21,955 bases of DNA from Mobilitalea sp. (GTDB lineage: Bacteria; Bacillota_A; Clostridia; Lachnospirales; Lachnospiraceae), in NCBI GenBank assembly GCA_029974875.1, contig JARKQP010000483.1:1-21955 (forward strand), read 5' to 3'. Both the position numbers and the translations under genes were made by a program. Positions 7,432 to 13,407 of this stretch are shown here, in pieces. Positions within the stretch are counted from its first letter, which is position 1; each line of letters opens with the position of its first letter. The notes under the pieces were generated by a model that was not told the origin of the DNA, did no database searches, and was given only the letters and a program-made list of their open reading frames with translations.

Positions 7432-7460
7432 AGTATAGTTATGTTTAATTGTTAATGCAA
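7432..7460 (-). promoter_or_regulatory. Promoter of the LytTR operon
   Basis: On the minus strand TTGCAT (7460-7455), a 17-bp spacer and TATACT (7437-7432) form a good sigma-A promoter. Transcription would start near 7425, leaving about a 135-nt leader to the TTG start at 7289. The leader includes a small AGGC/GCCT hairpin followed by TTTT near 7387-7404, which could act as a weak attenuator. Confidence 0.65.
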
Positions 7461-7492
7461 GATTTGGAAGCAAGAATCGAACAAGAATCGAA
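7458..7492. repeat. Tandem 11-bp direct repeats at the LytTR promoter
   Basis: CAAGAATCGAA occurs twice back to back and without mismatch at 7471-7481 and 7482-7492. A degenerate third copy, CAAGATTTGGAA, lies at 7458-7469 and overlaps the -35 box. The 11-bp step puts the copies on one face of the helix, directly upstream of the LytTR promoter. LytTR proteins bind direct repeats, so this is a candidate operator for the regulator encoded downstream. Confidence 0.6.
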
Positions 7493-7700
7493 AATGAGTT
7501 ATTTATGTTATAAGCGTGAATTGTATACCCGGTAATATACATATAGTCTGATCAACATATGCTTATCTGTTAATAATTCACTGCTTTAAGTGATACTCCC
7601 GGGGGTGTCGTACAAAAAAGTTCTGGACAGCCTCTGGTAGGAAATGTAATATATAATTCAGAGGTACTTAATTATTCTAATGCATAGTCAGAGGCAATGA
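7493..7700. other. AT-rich intergenic stretch without a gene
   Basis: No coding region found on either strand. The only structure is a dyad centred at 7600/7601 (GATACTCCC against GGGGGTGTC, 7592-7609), pairing at all nine positions if two G-T pairs are allowed. I do not recognise this sequence; it may be further debris of the accessory patch that contains the acetyltransferase remnant. Confidence 0.4.
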
Positions 7701-7847
7701 ATTCTTGAAAGTCATATGGTAAACAAAATTCTTGTATCTGGGGGCGTACCATATGCGTTGGTTGAAATAAATAACAAAGATTCAATCGCATTGCAAAAGA
7801 AACTTGGTTTTAGATTAGCTGGGGATAGGGTATTTTGGATGTTTTGA
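7701..7847 (+). pseudogene. GNAT acetyltransferase C-terminal remnant
   Basis: The frame 7701-7847 is open between two stops. Its product contains VPYALVEINNKDSIALQKKL followed by GFRLAGDRVFW, the usual C-terminal end of a GNAT N-acetyltransferase: the strand leading into the N-x-x-S-I-x-L helix and the LGF turn. The acetyl-CoA-binding part is absent, a stop lies directly upstream at 7698-7700, and the internal ATG at 7716 has no ribosome site. It is a 3' relic of a lost gene. A 9-bp inverted repeat (CATATGGTA at 7713-7721, TACCATATG at 7747-7755) lies within it, possibly by chance. Confidence 0.75.
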
Positions 7848-7946
7848 TAGGCTTATTTCTTGGATTCACACTGCAACACTTAGTACTGGCAAAGAGATAT
7901 TGCTTGAAAGTTAATCTTATAAGGTATATTTATAATGGAGGATTAT

Positions 7947-8210
7947 ATGAATACAAACTTAGTTGCTGCAATAATTTCAGGAAGTGTTTCTATCTTAGTG
8001 GTTATTGTGTCCCAACTGCTAATTAAATGGAGGGAATATAATCTTATACAAAAGTCAGAAACTAAAAAAATACATGCGGAATACATAAATCCCCTTAGAT
8101 ATTTTTTGGTCGAAAATTATAATAGAATCGCTGAAATATCAAAAACAGTTAACGATTCGGAGGATCATAAAGACCATAATCTATTGATCATTAAAGATGG
8201 AAAAAAATAG
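7947..8210 (+). CDS. Small membrane-anchored protein, probably truncated
   Basis: Predicted protein of 87 aa. Residues ~4-26 (LVAAIISGSVSILVVIVSQL) form one transmembrane helix, followed by a basic, charged cytoplasmic segment with KKIHAEYINPLRYFLVENYN. The start at 7947 follows GGAGG at 7937-7941 by 5 nt; the alternative ATG at 7935 overlaps that ribosome site. The arrangement, one N-terminal helix then an x-x-Y-x-N-P-L-R-x-x-L-x-E-N stretch, recalls the N terminus of longer membrane-anchored proteins of unknown function, so the protein is probably cut short by the stop at 8210. It lies between the acetyltransferase relic and the DUF3795 gene in an AT-rich patch. No function can be assigned, and it may not be functional. 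Confidence 0.5.
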   Translation: MNTNLVAAIISGSVSILVVIVSQLLIKWREYNLIQKSETKKIHAEYINPLRYFLVENYNRIAEISKTVNDSEDHKDHNLLIIKDGKK

Positions 8211-8288
8211 AGAACTATTAGACATTTATAATTGTGAACAATAGATTTTTTCTATGACACAGTGAACAGGAATTTATATGGAGGATAT

Positions 8289-8846
8289 ATGAAAAATTTC
8301 AAAAGAGGCAATCTGTTATTTTCTCTTTGTGGCTTAAACTGTGGATTATGTCCGATGCATTTGGATAATTATTGTCCCGGTTGTGGCGGCGGGGACGGTA
8401 ATCAATCCTGCGCAATTGCAAGGTGCAGCCTGCAGCATGATAAAGTGGAATACTGTTATCTGTGTGATGAGTACCCTTGTGAAAAGTATGATGGTATCGA
8501 TGAGTTTGATTCCTTTATCACGCATCGCAATCAGTTAAAGGAATTTGATAAGATCAAGAGAATAGGGATGGATACATATCAAGCTGAGCTGATTGAGAAA
8601 GTGGATATCTTAAAATATCTATTGGCAAATTGTAATGACGGAAGGAGAAAGAATTTCTTCTGTATAGCTGTAAACCTTTTGGAATTGCGGGATATAAAGC
8701 CCGTAATGGAACAAATTGAAATGAAAATGAGTTCGGAGAACCTGACTCTAAAAGAGAAAGCAGTCTTTGCGGTAAATCTGTTTCAAGCTTTGGCAGCAGA
8801 GCGGAGTATTGTTTTAAAGCTTAATAAAAAGGGCTCTAATAAATAA
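8289..8846 (+). CDS. DUF3795 cysteine-rich protein
   Basis: Protein of 185 aa, soluble by appearance. The first 70 residues hold a dense cysteine pattern: CGLNCGLCPM, then YCPGCGGGDGNQSCAIARCS, then YCYLCDEYPCEKY. This is the DUF3795 signature, thought to bind zinc or another metal. The remainder is helical and charged (DEFDSFITHRNQLKEFDKIK and beyond), a C-terminal extension seen in many clostridial members. The start at 8289 is chosen because GGAGG at 8280-8284 lies 4 nt before it; a GTG at 8262 has no ribosome site. The gene seems to be a single unit in an accessory patch, 141 nt before the XRE regulator. Biochemical role of the family is not established. Confidence 0.8.
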   Translation: MKNFKRGNLLFSLCGLNCGLCPMHLDNYCPGCGGGDGNQSCAIARCSLQHDKVEYCYLCDEYPCEKYDGIDEFDSFITHRNQLKEFDKIKRIGMDTYQAELIEKVDILKYLLANCNDGRRKNFFCIAVNLLELRDIKPVMEQIEMKMSSENLTLKEKAVFAVNLFQALAAERSIVLKLNKKGSNK

Positions 8847-8987
8847 TGGGATGCTAAATCATTAGTAATAGGAAGCTTACAAAAGTATCACTGTGTCCAA
8901 TCCCATTCGCGGTTTATGGTAAAGACTTTTGAGGTGTATCTATTTATACTTTTCTGCGTGGAAATAAAAAAAGAGAGGTATTAAAGG

Positions 8988-9494
8988 ATGGATTTAATAA
9001 AAATCGGTAAATTTATTGCTGAGCTTCGCCATGAGAACAAAATTACACAGGAAGAATTGGGAGAAAAACTGGGTGTTACTAATAAAACCATATCCCGTTG
9101 GGAAAACGGAAATTATTTGCCCAGTGTTGAAATGCTTCAAATGTTAAGCAGCATATTTTCAGTTAGTATAAATGAATTGCTTTGCGGAGAACGGATCACG
9201 GAGGATAGCTACCGTCAAAGAGCAGAGGATACTATTGTTAACGTATTAAAAGGTAGTGCCTTTTCCTTAAAGGAACGATATGATTTTTGGAAAAAGAAAT
9301 GGTTTAAGGAACATAGAGGCTTGATAATATTATATATTTTCTTGTTTCTGGTAATGTATGGTACAGGAATATATATAAACAAACCCATATTATCAGGAGT
9401 ATCGGTTAGCCTTGGGCTTATTGTATATCTTAGGACAAGAAATAGCATGATGGCCTATATAGAAGGTCATGTTTATGATGGCTCTGGCCGGTGA
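8988..9494 (+). CDS. XRE-family regulator with C-terminal membrane segment
   Basis: Regulator of 168 aa. Residues ~5-60 form an XRE helix-turn-helix: IGKFIAELRHENKITQEELG, then VTNKTISRWENGNYLPSVEM and INELLCGE. The tail carries two hydrophobic helices (about 111-127, LIILYIFLFLVMYGTGI, and 132-147), so the DNA-binding domain is tethered to the inner face of the membrane. This HTH-plus-membrane-tail plan is common in clostridia, often next to transporter or peptide-resistance genes, but no such partner is adjacent here. AGAGAGG at 8972-8978 precedes the ATG by 9 nt, with a second purine run directly before it. A TATACT at 8945-8950 could be its -10 box, but no clear -35 is seen. Its target and signal are unknown. 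Confidence 0.85.
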   Translation: MDLIKIGKFIAELRHENKITQEELGEKLGVTNKTISRWENGNYLPSVEMLQMLSSIFSVSINELLCGERITEDSYRQRAEDTIVNVLKGSAFSLKERYDFWKKKWFKEHRGLIILYIFLFLVMYGTGIYINKPILSGVSVSLGLIVYLRTRNSMMAYIEGHVYDGSGR

Positions 9495-9593
9495 TTTGGG
9501 ACTCATTCTTCATTAATAGGGAAGTAAGACTAGTGATAGAAAATAACAATAAGCTTGAGAACAATGAGTAACAAACACAAAATAATGGATTGC

Positions 9594-9700
9594 CATGGTA
9601 TAATGAGAAACTGACAAGCCGGAATTTGTGAAATGAAATACGGAAACATAAAAGGATTCGTGCTTTGAGCACGATCCTTTTTATGTTTCCGTTTAAATTC
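9594..9700 (+). ncRNA. Candidate short transcript: extended -10 box to terminator
   Basis: CATGGTATAAT at 9594-9604 is an extended -10 box (TGG-TATAAT) with no good -35 hexamer. A start near 9611 would give roughly 80-90 nt ending at the strong hairpin at 9641-9691. There is no reading frame with a ribosome site in it. It could be a small RNA, or the box may simply be a chance match. Support is from sequence alone. Confidence 0.25.
9641..9691. terminator. Strong bidirectional terminator between XRE and catalase genes
   Basis: CGGAAACATAAAAGGAT (9641-9657) pairs with 9674-9691 with a single bulged T, and an inner CGTGC/GCACG helix closes a short TTTGA loop. On the plus strand it is followed by TTTAAATT, and the minus-strand side is also AT-rich. 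Placed between convergent genes, it most likely ends both the XRE and the catalase messages. The rest of 9495-9799 shows no other gene. Confidence 0.8.
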
Positions 9701-9799
9701 TGATTATTACTTGTGCCATTATCATAGAAAATTAGCTCTGCTATTAAAGGATACATCATTCCCATCCCCAACGATAGGAAAGAATGAAAGCAATAGGGT

Positions 9800-11305
9800 C
9801 TATTTTCCCGCTGTACCTGCATACAAAAGCATTTGAGTTCTGACCGCCTCTGCAAGTGTAGGAGAAACTTGTTCCAAATGCCATAAGACCATGCACTGTG
9901 TATTATGCTGGGCCTCCACAAGGCCTGACGCAATATTATCTGCAAGGTTCTTTTTCTCTTGTGCACAAAAAGCTTCATACCTTTGAGTCGCTTGTGAATA
10001 ATTATCTGGATCCGGGATTTCGGCGCGCATAATTTCACCGGCGACATATCTGCCGTTTCCACTGGATACCATAGATGCAGGGGACCAATTTGGTTGTTTG
10101 TTGACGGGGATATTACGATAATCAGGACCCAGCCTGTGACGCTGTGCATCGGAATAAATAAAGGTACGCCCCTGCAAAACCTTGTCATCTGAAAATTCCA
10201 GACCGGGAAGTAAATTCGCTGGATTAAAGGCTAATTTATCTACCTGCTCAGCATAATTTTCTGGGTTACAGTTTAAAACCATACGTCCAACGGGTAAAAG
10301 GGGATATTGGGTTTCATCCCATACCTTGGTATCATCCAACGGGTCAAAGGGAAGGCACTTTGCATCTTCAGGATCCATCAGCTGCACACAAAGGTCGTAT
10401 TCTACCGTCTTTCCCTTTGCTATCGTGTCATATAAGTCACGCCCTGCAATGTTAGGGTCTTGACATGCCAGCCATTGGGCCTCCTGCTGGTTAATGTGCT
10501 GGGCTCCCGCCACGGGGAACCAGTGATACTTCACATAGCGGCGGACACCCTGTGCATTTCGCCAGACATAGGTGTTTACGCTATATCCTTTGATATGGCG
10601 AAGACTCTTTACCGTTCCCAAATCTGAGAAAAACCATATCAGCATATTCGTTGACTCGGGGTACTTGGCAAACAGACTCCAAAGCCTCTCCGGGTCAGGC
10701 AGATTATTCACCGGAGATGGCGAGAAATGGCTGATTACATCCGGTACATGAATGGCATCCCGTACAAAAAAGACAGGGAGATGATTGCAGAGCAAATCAA
10801 AAAATCCTTCCTCGGTATAAAACCTGGTGCTGAAGCCCCGTACATTTCTTAAAGTGTCCGGTGTTCCCTGATTACTTGCAGCGAGTGAGAAACGCACCGC
10901 CACCGGCACCCGTTGGTTAGGCGTTTGCAAAAATCCGGCTTTGGTATATTCTTTCATTGAATGAGTGGTGCAAAAATATCCAAAAGCACCATAGCCTTTT
11001 GTATGAAGACGTCTTGGCAGTGTGGTGGAGAATACAAAGTCTTCCAAAGTTTCATGCAGGACGGTATCCTGTATGAGTACAGGCCCCTGAACACCTACTG
11101 TCTGGGAGTGGGATACATCTGATTTCCTTGATTTTGCAGACGTTACGTTTGGACGGGGTTCTGCGGCAGTCATCCGTCTACTGTTCTTATAAACACCTGA
11201 AGTAGGTGATTGAGAACGGTTGTGATTGATGTTTCTGTTTTGTCTGCCTGTTGTACACGGGGGATTTTCTTTGTCTGGTTGAAACCATTCGTTATTATTG
11301 TACAT
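9800..11305 (-). CDS. Monofunctional haem catalase
   Basis: Cytoplasmic haem enzyme (501 aa) that dismutates hydrogen peroxide to water and oxygen. Catalytic His is H101 in RRLHTKGYGAFGYF; the catalytic Asn is likely N174 in LLCNHLPVFFVRD, where most catalases read GNNTPVFFIRD; the proximal haem ligand is Y384 in RTFIYSDAQRHRLG. VRGFSTRFYTEEG and the VGRMVLNCNPENY region also fit the family. The start at 11305 follows GGAGGT by 7 nt; the TTG 15 nt upstream overlaps that site. The first ~65 residues are rich in Asn, Arg, Ser and Pro, show no catalase similarity and look disordered. Variation around the motifs points to a divergent clostridial branch. It is a single-gene unit with its own promoter and a palindrome in it. 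The substrate reaction is firm from the family. Confidence 0.93.
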   Translation of the reverse strand: MYNNNEWFQPDKENPPCTTGRQNRNINHNRSQSPTSGVYKNSRRMTAAEPRPNVTSAKSRKSDVSHSQTVGVQGPVLIQDTVLHETLEDFVFSTTLPRRLHTKGYGAFGYFCTTHSMKEYTKAGFLQTPNQRVPVAVRFSLAASNQGTPDTLRNVRGFSTRFYTEEGFFDLLCNHLPVFFVRDAIHVPDVISHFSPSPVNNLPDPERLWSLFAKYPESTNMLIWFFSDLGTVKSLRHIKGYSVNTYVWRNAQGVRRYVKYHWFPVAGAQHINQQEAQWLACQDPNIAGRDLYDTIAKGKTVEYDLCVQLMDPEDAKCLPFDPLDDTKVWDETQYPLLPVGRMVLNCNPENYAEQVDKLAFNPANLLPGLEFSDDKVLQGRTFIYSDAQRHRLGPDYRNIPVNKQPNWSPASMVSSGNGRYVAGEIMRAEIPDPDNYSQATQRYEAFCAQEKKNLADNIASGLVEAQHNTQCMVLWHLEQVSPTLAEAVRTQMLLYAGTAGK

Positions 11306-11348
11306 ATATGAGACCTCCAAGACGTGTTAAAAACACGAGAAAATATAA

Positions 11349-11378
11349 TATGTAATACAGTGTATTCCTGGTTTTCAA
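11349..11378 (-). promoter_or_regulatory. Candidate catalase promoter with an operator-like palindrome
   Basis: On the minus strand TTGAAA (11378-11373) is followed after 18 bp by TACATA (11354-11349). Between them lies a perfect 13-bp palindrome, AATACA-N-TGTATT at 11354-11366, well placed to block polymerase. A second small perfect hairpin (CGTGTT/AACACG, 11323-11337) precedes the ribosome site. The palindrome is not a convincing PerR box. The promoter call is tentative. Confidence 0.4.
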
Positions 11379-11463
11379 AGATGATACTATTGTACATGCA
11401 TGCTTTGGTTTTCCACAAAGATTAACCATTGCGGGAGGTATCTATAGGAGCGGAACATAAAAT

Positions 11464-11501
11464 GGCTGTTGCCCAGCTGGATCATCAGCGGAGCAACAGC
11501 C
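11464..11501. terminator. Hairpin upstream of catalase gene, likely terminator of the small gene
   Basis: GGCTGTTGC (11464-11472) pairs perfectly with GCAACAGCC (11493-11501); inside, CC and GCTG pair with GG and CAGC around bulged A residues, leaving a GATCAT loop. On the minus strand it lies just after the small gene at 11734-11525 and is followed by ATTTTATG, a weak U-tract. It probably separates that gene from the catalase promoter. Confidence 0.55.
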
Positions 11502-11524
11502 TCATTAAATTACCTGGAATGAAA

Positions 11525-11734
11525 CTATTTTTGAGAGTCTGTCTGACAGTTTTGATATGCGATTAATATAACCTCTTCCTTTGTACGATTGCAAATGTTA
11601 TGCTCTAATTCTGTGATTTTTTTTAAATCATCTCCCGATACATCCGCGAACCGGTAATCCTTGAAAGTATTTTTATCATTCATTTCCATGTTTATGTCCA
11701 TGCCCTGCACAAATCGCCATGAAAGTGCCAGCAT
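11525..11734 (-). CDS. Small hypothetical protein (69 aa)
   Basis: Unrecognised small acidic protein of 69 aa. The start at 11734 is supported by AGGGAGGT (11750-11743) 8 nt ahead; internal Met residues at 12, 16 and 18 have no comparable site. The part from NTFKDYRFADVSGDDLKKIT to ICNRTKEEVILIAYQ looks like a compact alpha/beta fold: a helix DLKKITELEHNI and a strand EEVILIAYQ. That stretch resembles a class of short conserved clostridial proteins of unknown role, by impression only. No membrane segment, no Cys pattern beyond two isolated residues. It seems a single-gene unit ended by the hairpin at 11464-11501. No function is proposed. Confidence 0.6.
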   Translation of the reverse strand: MLALSWRFVQGMDINMEMNDKNTFKDYRFADVSGDDLKKITELEHNICNRTKEEVILIAYQNCQTDSQK

Positions 11735-11906
11735 GGATCCGGACCTCCCTTCGTTGATTAATTTTATTTTTTTGACTTTTCAACCTACTAACCAGGATCA
11801 TTATTTGCAGTTTGTAATAACCTTATGCAGCGTTTCCCTTTTTGGGGTTTAAGGCTTAAAAAATCTTGGAAAGTTCTGACTTTTCCGGTATCGTTAAGCT
11901 TGCGGG

Positions 11907-12005
11907 CATGGTATAATATCTTTAGATATTATACCGGCGCCGACCAACGGGAGTGCGCATCCTGGCACGAAGCGCCATGCCATGGTGATTTTTCCATGGT
12001 ATAAT
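11907..12005 (+). promoter_or_regulatory. Regulatory region of the sugar operon: two extended -10 boxes and a palindrome
   Basis: CATGGTATAAT occurs at 11907-11917 and again at 11995-12005; both are TGG-TATAAT extended -10 boxes without a strong -35. The first is embedded in a perfect inverted repeat with 12-nt arms, GGTATAATATCT at 11910-11921 and its complement at 11924-11935, so a protein bound there would cover that promoter. A GC-rich segment with GGCGC/GCGCC ends (11936-11976) separates the two. CCATGGT is repeated at 11980-11986 and 11994-12000. Start from the second box gives about a 95-nt leader to the GH1 start. I see no clear catabolite-repression (cre) site. The remainder of 11735-12107 shows no gene. 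Confidence 0.6.
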
Positions 12006-12107
12006 AAAACCATAGGATTTGGAACATAAAAATCAATAGTTTAGGCAAATATTTTCGGAAAACAAAAACTGCTACAAAATAGAAAATAGAAAGGCATAGG
12101 GACGCGT

Positions 12108-13391
12108 ATGAGCTTTGAGTTGAAAGAAGGTTTTCTACTGGGTGTTGCATCAGCAGCAACACAAATTGAAGGTGGCGAGTGCGGATCAAACTGGAATGAT
12201 TGGTACCATAAAGGTAAGATTAAGGATCAGTCCAATCCGGCACGTGCAACAGACCACTATAACCTCTGGCGGCAAGATGCAGATTTAATGGCGGATATGA
12301 AAATCTGGAACTACCGTCTTGGAATCGAATGGGCGAGAATTTGTCCAAAGGAAGACGAAGTAGATGAGACTGTAATCGCCCATTACCGGGAAGAAATAAG
12401 CTATTTACAAAGCAAGGGCATCTCTGTTTTATTAACAATCCATCATTTTACAAACCCTATGTGGTTTGAGCAAAAGGGTGGATTTGAAAAGAAGGAGAAT
12501 CTAAAATGCTTTTTGGATTTTGTAGCGTTAATGATTGACTCCTTCGGTGACGTGGTTTCTGAATACATCACAATCAATGAGCCGAATGTATATGCTACCA
12601 TGTCATATTTTTTCGGTGATTGGCCGCCGGGGGAAAAGTCCTTTGGTAAAACCATCACGGTTATGTCCAATATGGCAACCGCCCATATCAAAGCATACCA
12701 GCTGATCCACAAAATGCGTCAAGCTAAGGGATTTTATAATTCGCGGGTAAGCTTTGCAAATCATGTGCGTGTATTTGAGCCGGCAAATAAGAAAAATCCA
12801 TGGCATCTGGTTTGTTGCAAGCTATCCGAGCGGTTCTTCCAAGCTGCAATCACTGTAGCGATGTGTACCGGCGTGTTCAAATGGCCATTGCATAAAGAGA
12901 AAGACATTCACCCGGGTGAGTATTGTGATTTTATCGCAGTAAACTATTATACCAGGACCTCCGTATCCGGTTTGGCGGATGGAACAAAACAGGACGCACC
13001 AAAAAATGATTTGGGTTGGGAGATATATCCCGAAGGAATTGTCCGTTGTTCAGAAAAGCTATATCAGATACTCAAAAGACCGATCTATATTACAGAAAAC
13101 GGAACCTGTGATAACCAGGATACGTTCCGTTGTAAATATATTTATGAGCATTTAAAAGCGGTAACTGAATCGGAGCTTCCATTCGAGCGGTATTATCATT
13201 GGTGCTTCTGTGATAATTTTGAGTGGATTTGCGGCGAAAGCTCACGCTTTGGATTAGTACATACCAACTATGAAACACAGGAACGGACCATAAAAAATTC
13301 CGGTGGATTCTATACAAAAATTATAGAAGAGGGCGCAGTTACAGACGAAATCTATGATCAGTATGTAAAAGCCCAAGAATACCATTTTTGA
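12108..13391 (+). CDS. GH1 family beta-glycosidase
   Basis: Cytoplasmic retaining beta-glycosidase (427 aa) of glycoside hydrolase family 1. The acid/base is E158 in YITINEPNV and the nucleophile E330 in IYITENGT; the N-terminal SAATQIEG and the LTIHHFTNP stretch also fit. Near the C terminus CDNFEWICGESSRFGL keeps the Glu (E372) of non-phosphorylated-sugar enzymes where 6-phospho-beta-glycosidases carry Ser. That fits an operon with a symporter and no PTS. It is slightly shorter than the usual 440-480 aa. First gene of the sugar operon, 16 nt before the GH36 gene. The ribosome site is weak (AGGGA at 12098-12102, 5 nt before ATG), perhaps with lower expression than the next gene. Beta-glucosidase or beta-galactosidase cannot be separated by eye. 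Confidence 0.9.
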   Translation: MSFELKEGFLLGVASAATQIEGGECGSNWNDWYHKGKIKDQSNPARATDHYNLWRQDADLMADMKIWNYRLGIEWARICPKEDEVDETVIAHYREEISYLQSKGISVLLTIHHFTNPMWFEQKGGFEKKENLKCFLDFVALMIDSFGDVVSEYITINEPNVYATMSYFFGDWPPGEKSFGKTITVMSNMATAHIKAYQLIHKMRQAKGFYNSRVSFANHVRVFEPANKKNPWHLVCCKLSERFFQAAITVAMCTGVFKWPLHKEKDIHPGEYCDFIAVNYYTRTSVSGLADGTKQDAPKNDLGWEIYPEGIVRCSEKLYQILKRPIYITENGTCDNQDTFRCKYIYEHLKAVTESELPFERYYHWCFCDNFEWICGESSRFGLVHTNYETQERTIKNSGGFYTKIIEEGAVTDEIYDQYVKAQEYHF

Positions 13392-13407
13392 TCAAGGAGG
13401 TATCCCA

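Noticed and set aside
7592..7755. Insertion sequence ends (dyad at 7592-7609 and 9-bp inverted repeat at 7713/7747)
   Set aside because: No transposase remnant and no target-site duplication can be seen, and the two structures are unrelated in sequence, so a mobile element is not supported.
9430..10188. 252-codon minus-strand open frame over the catalase 3' end
   Set aside because: It overlaps the catalase gene in another frame, crosses the terminator hairpin and the XRE 3' end, and shows no domain; it is a shadow frame.
11341..11366. PerR box in the catalase promoter
   Set aside because: The AT-rich stretch resembles TTATAAT-N-ATTATAA only loosely; too many positions differ. The AATACA-N-TGTATT palindrome is reported instead without naming a regulator.
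11735..12107. Catabolite-repression (cre) site upstream of the sugar operon
   Set aside because: No stretch close to the CcpA consensus was found by eye near either promoter.
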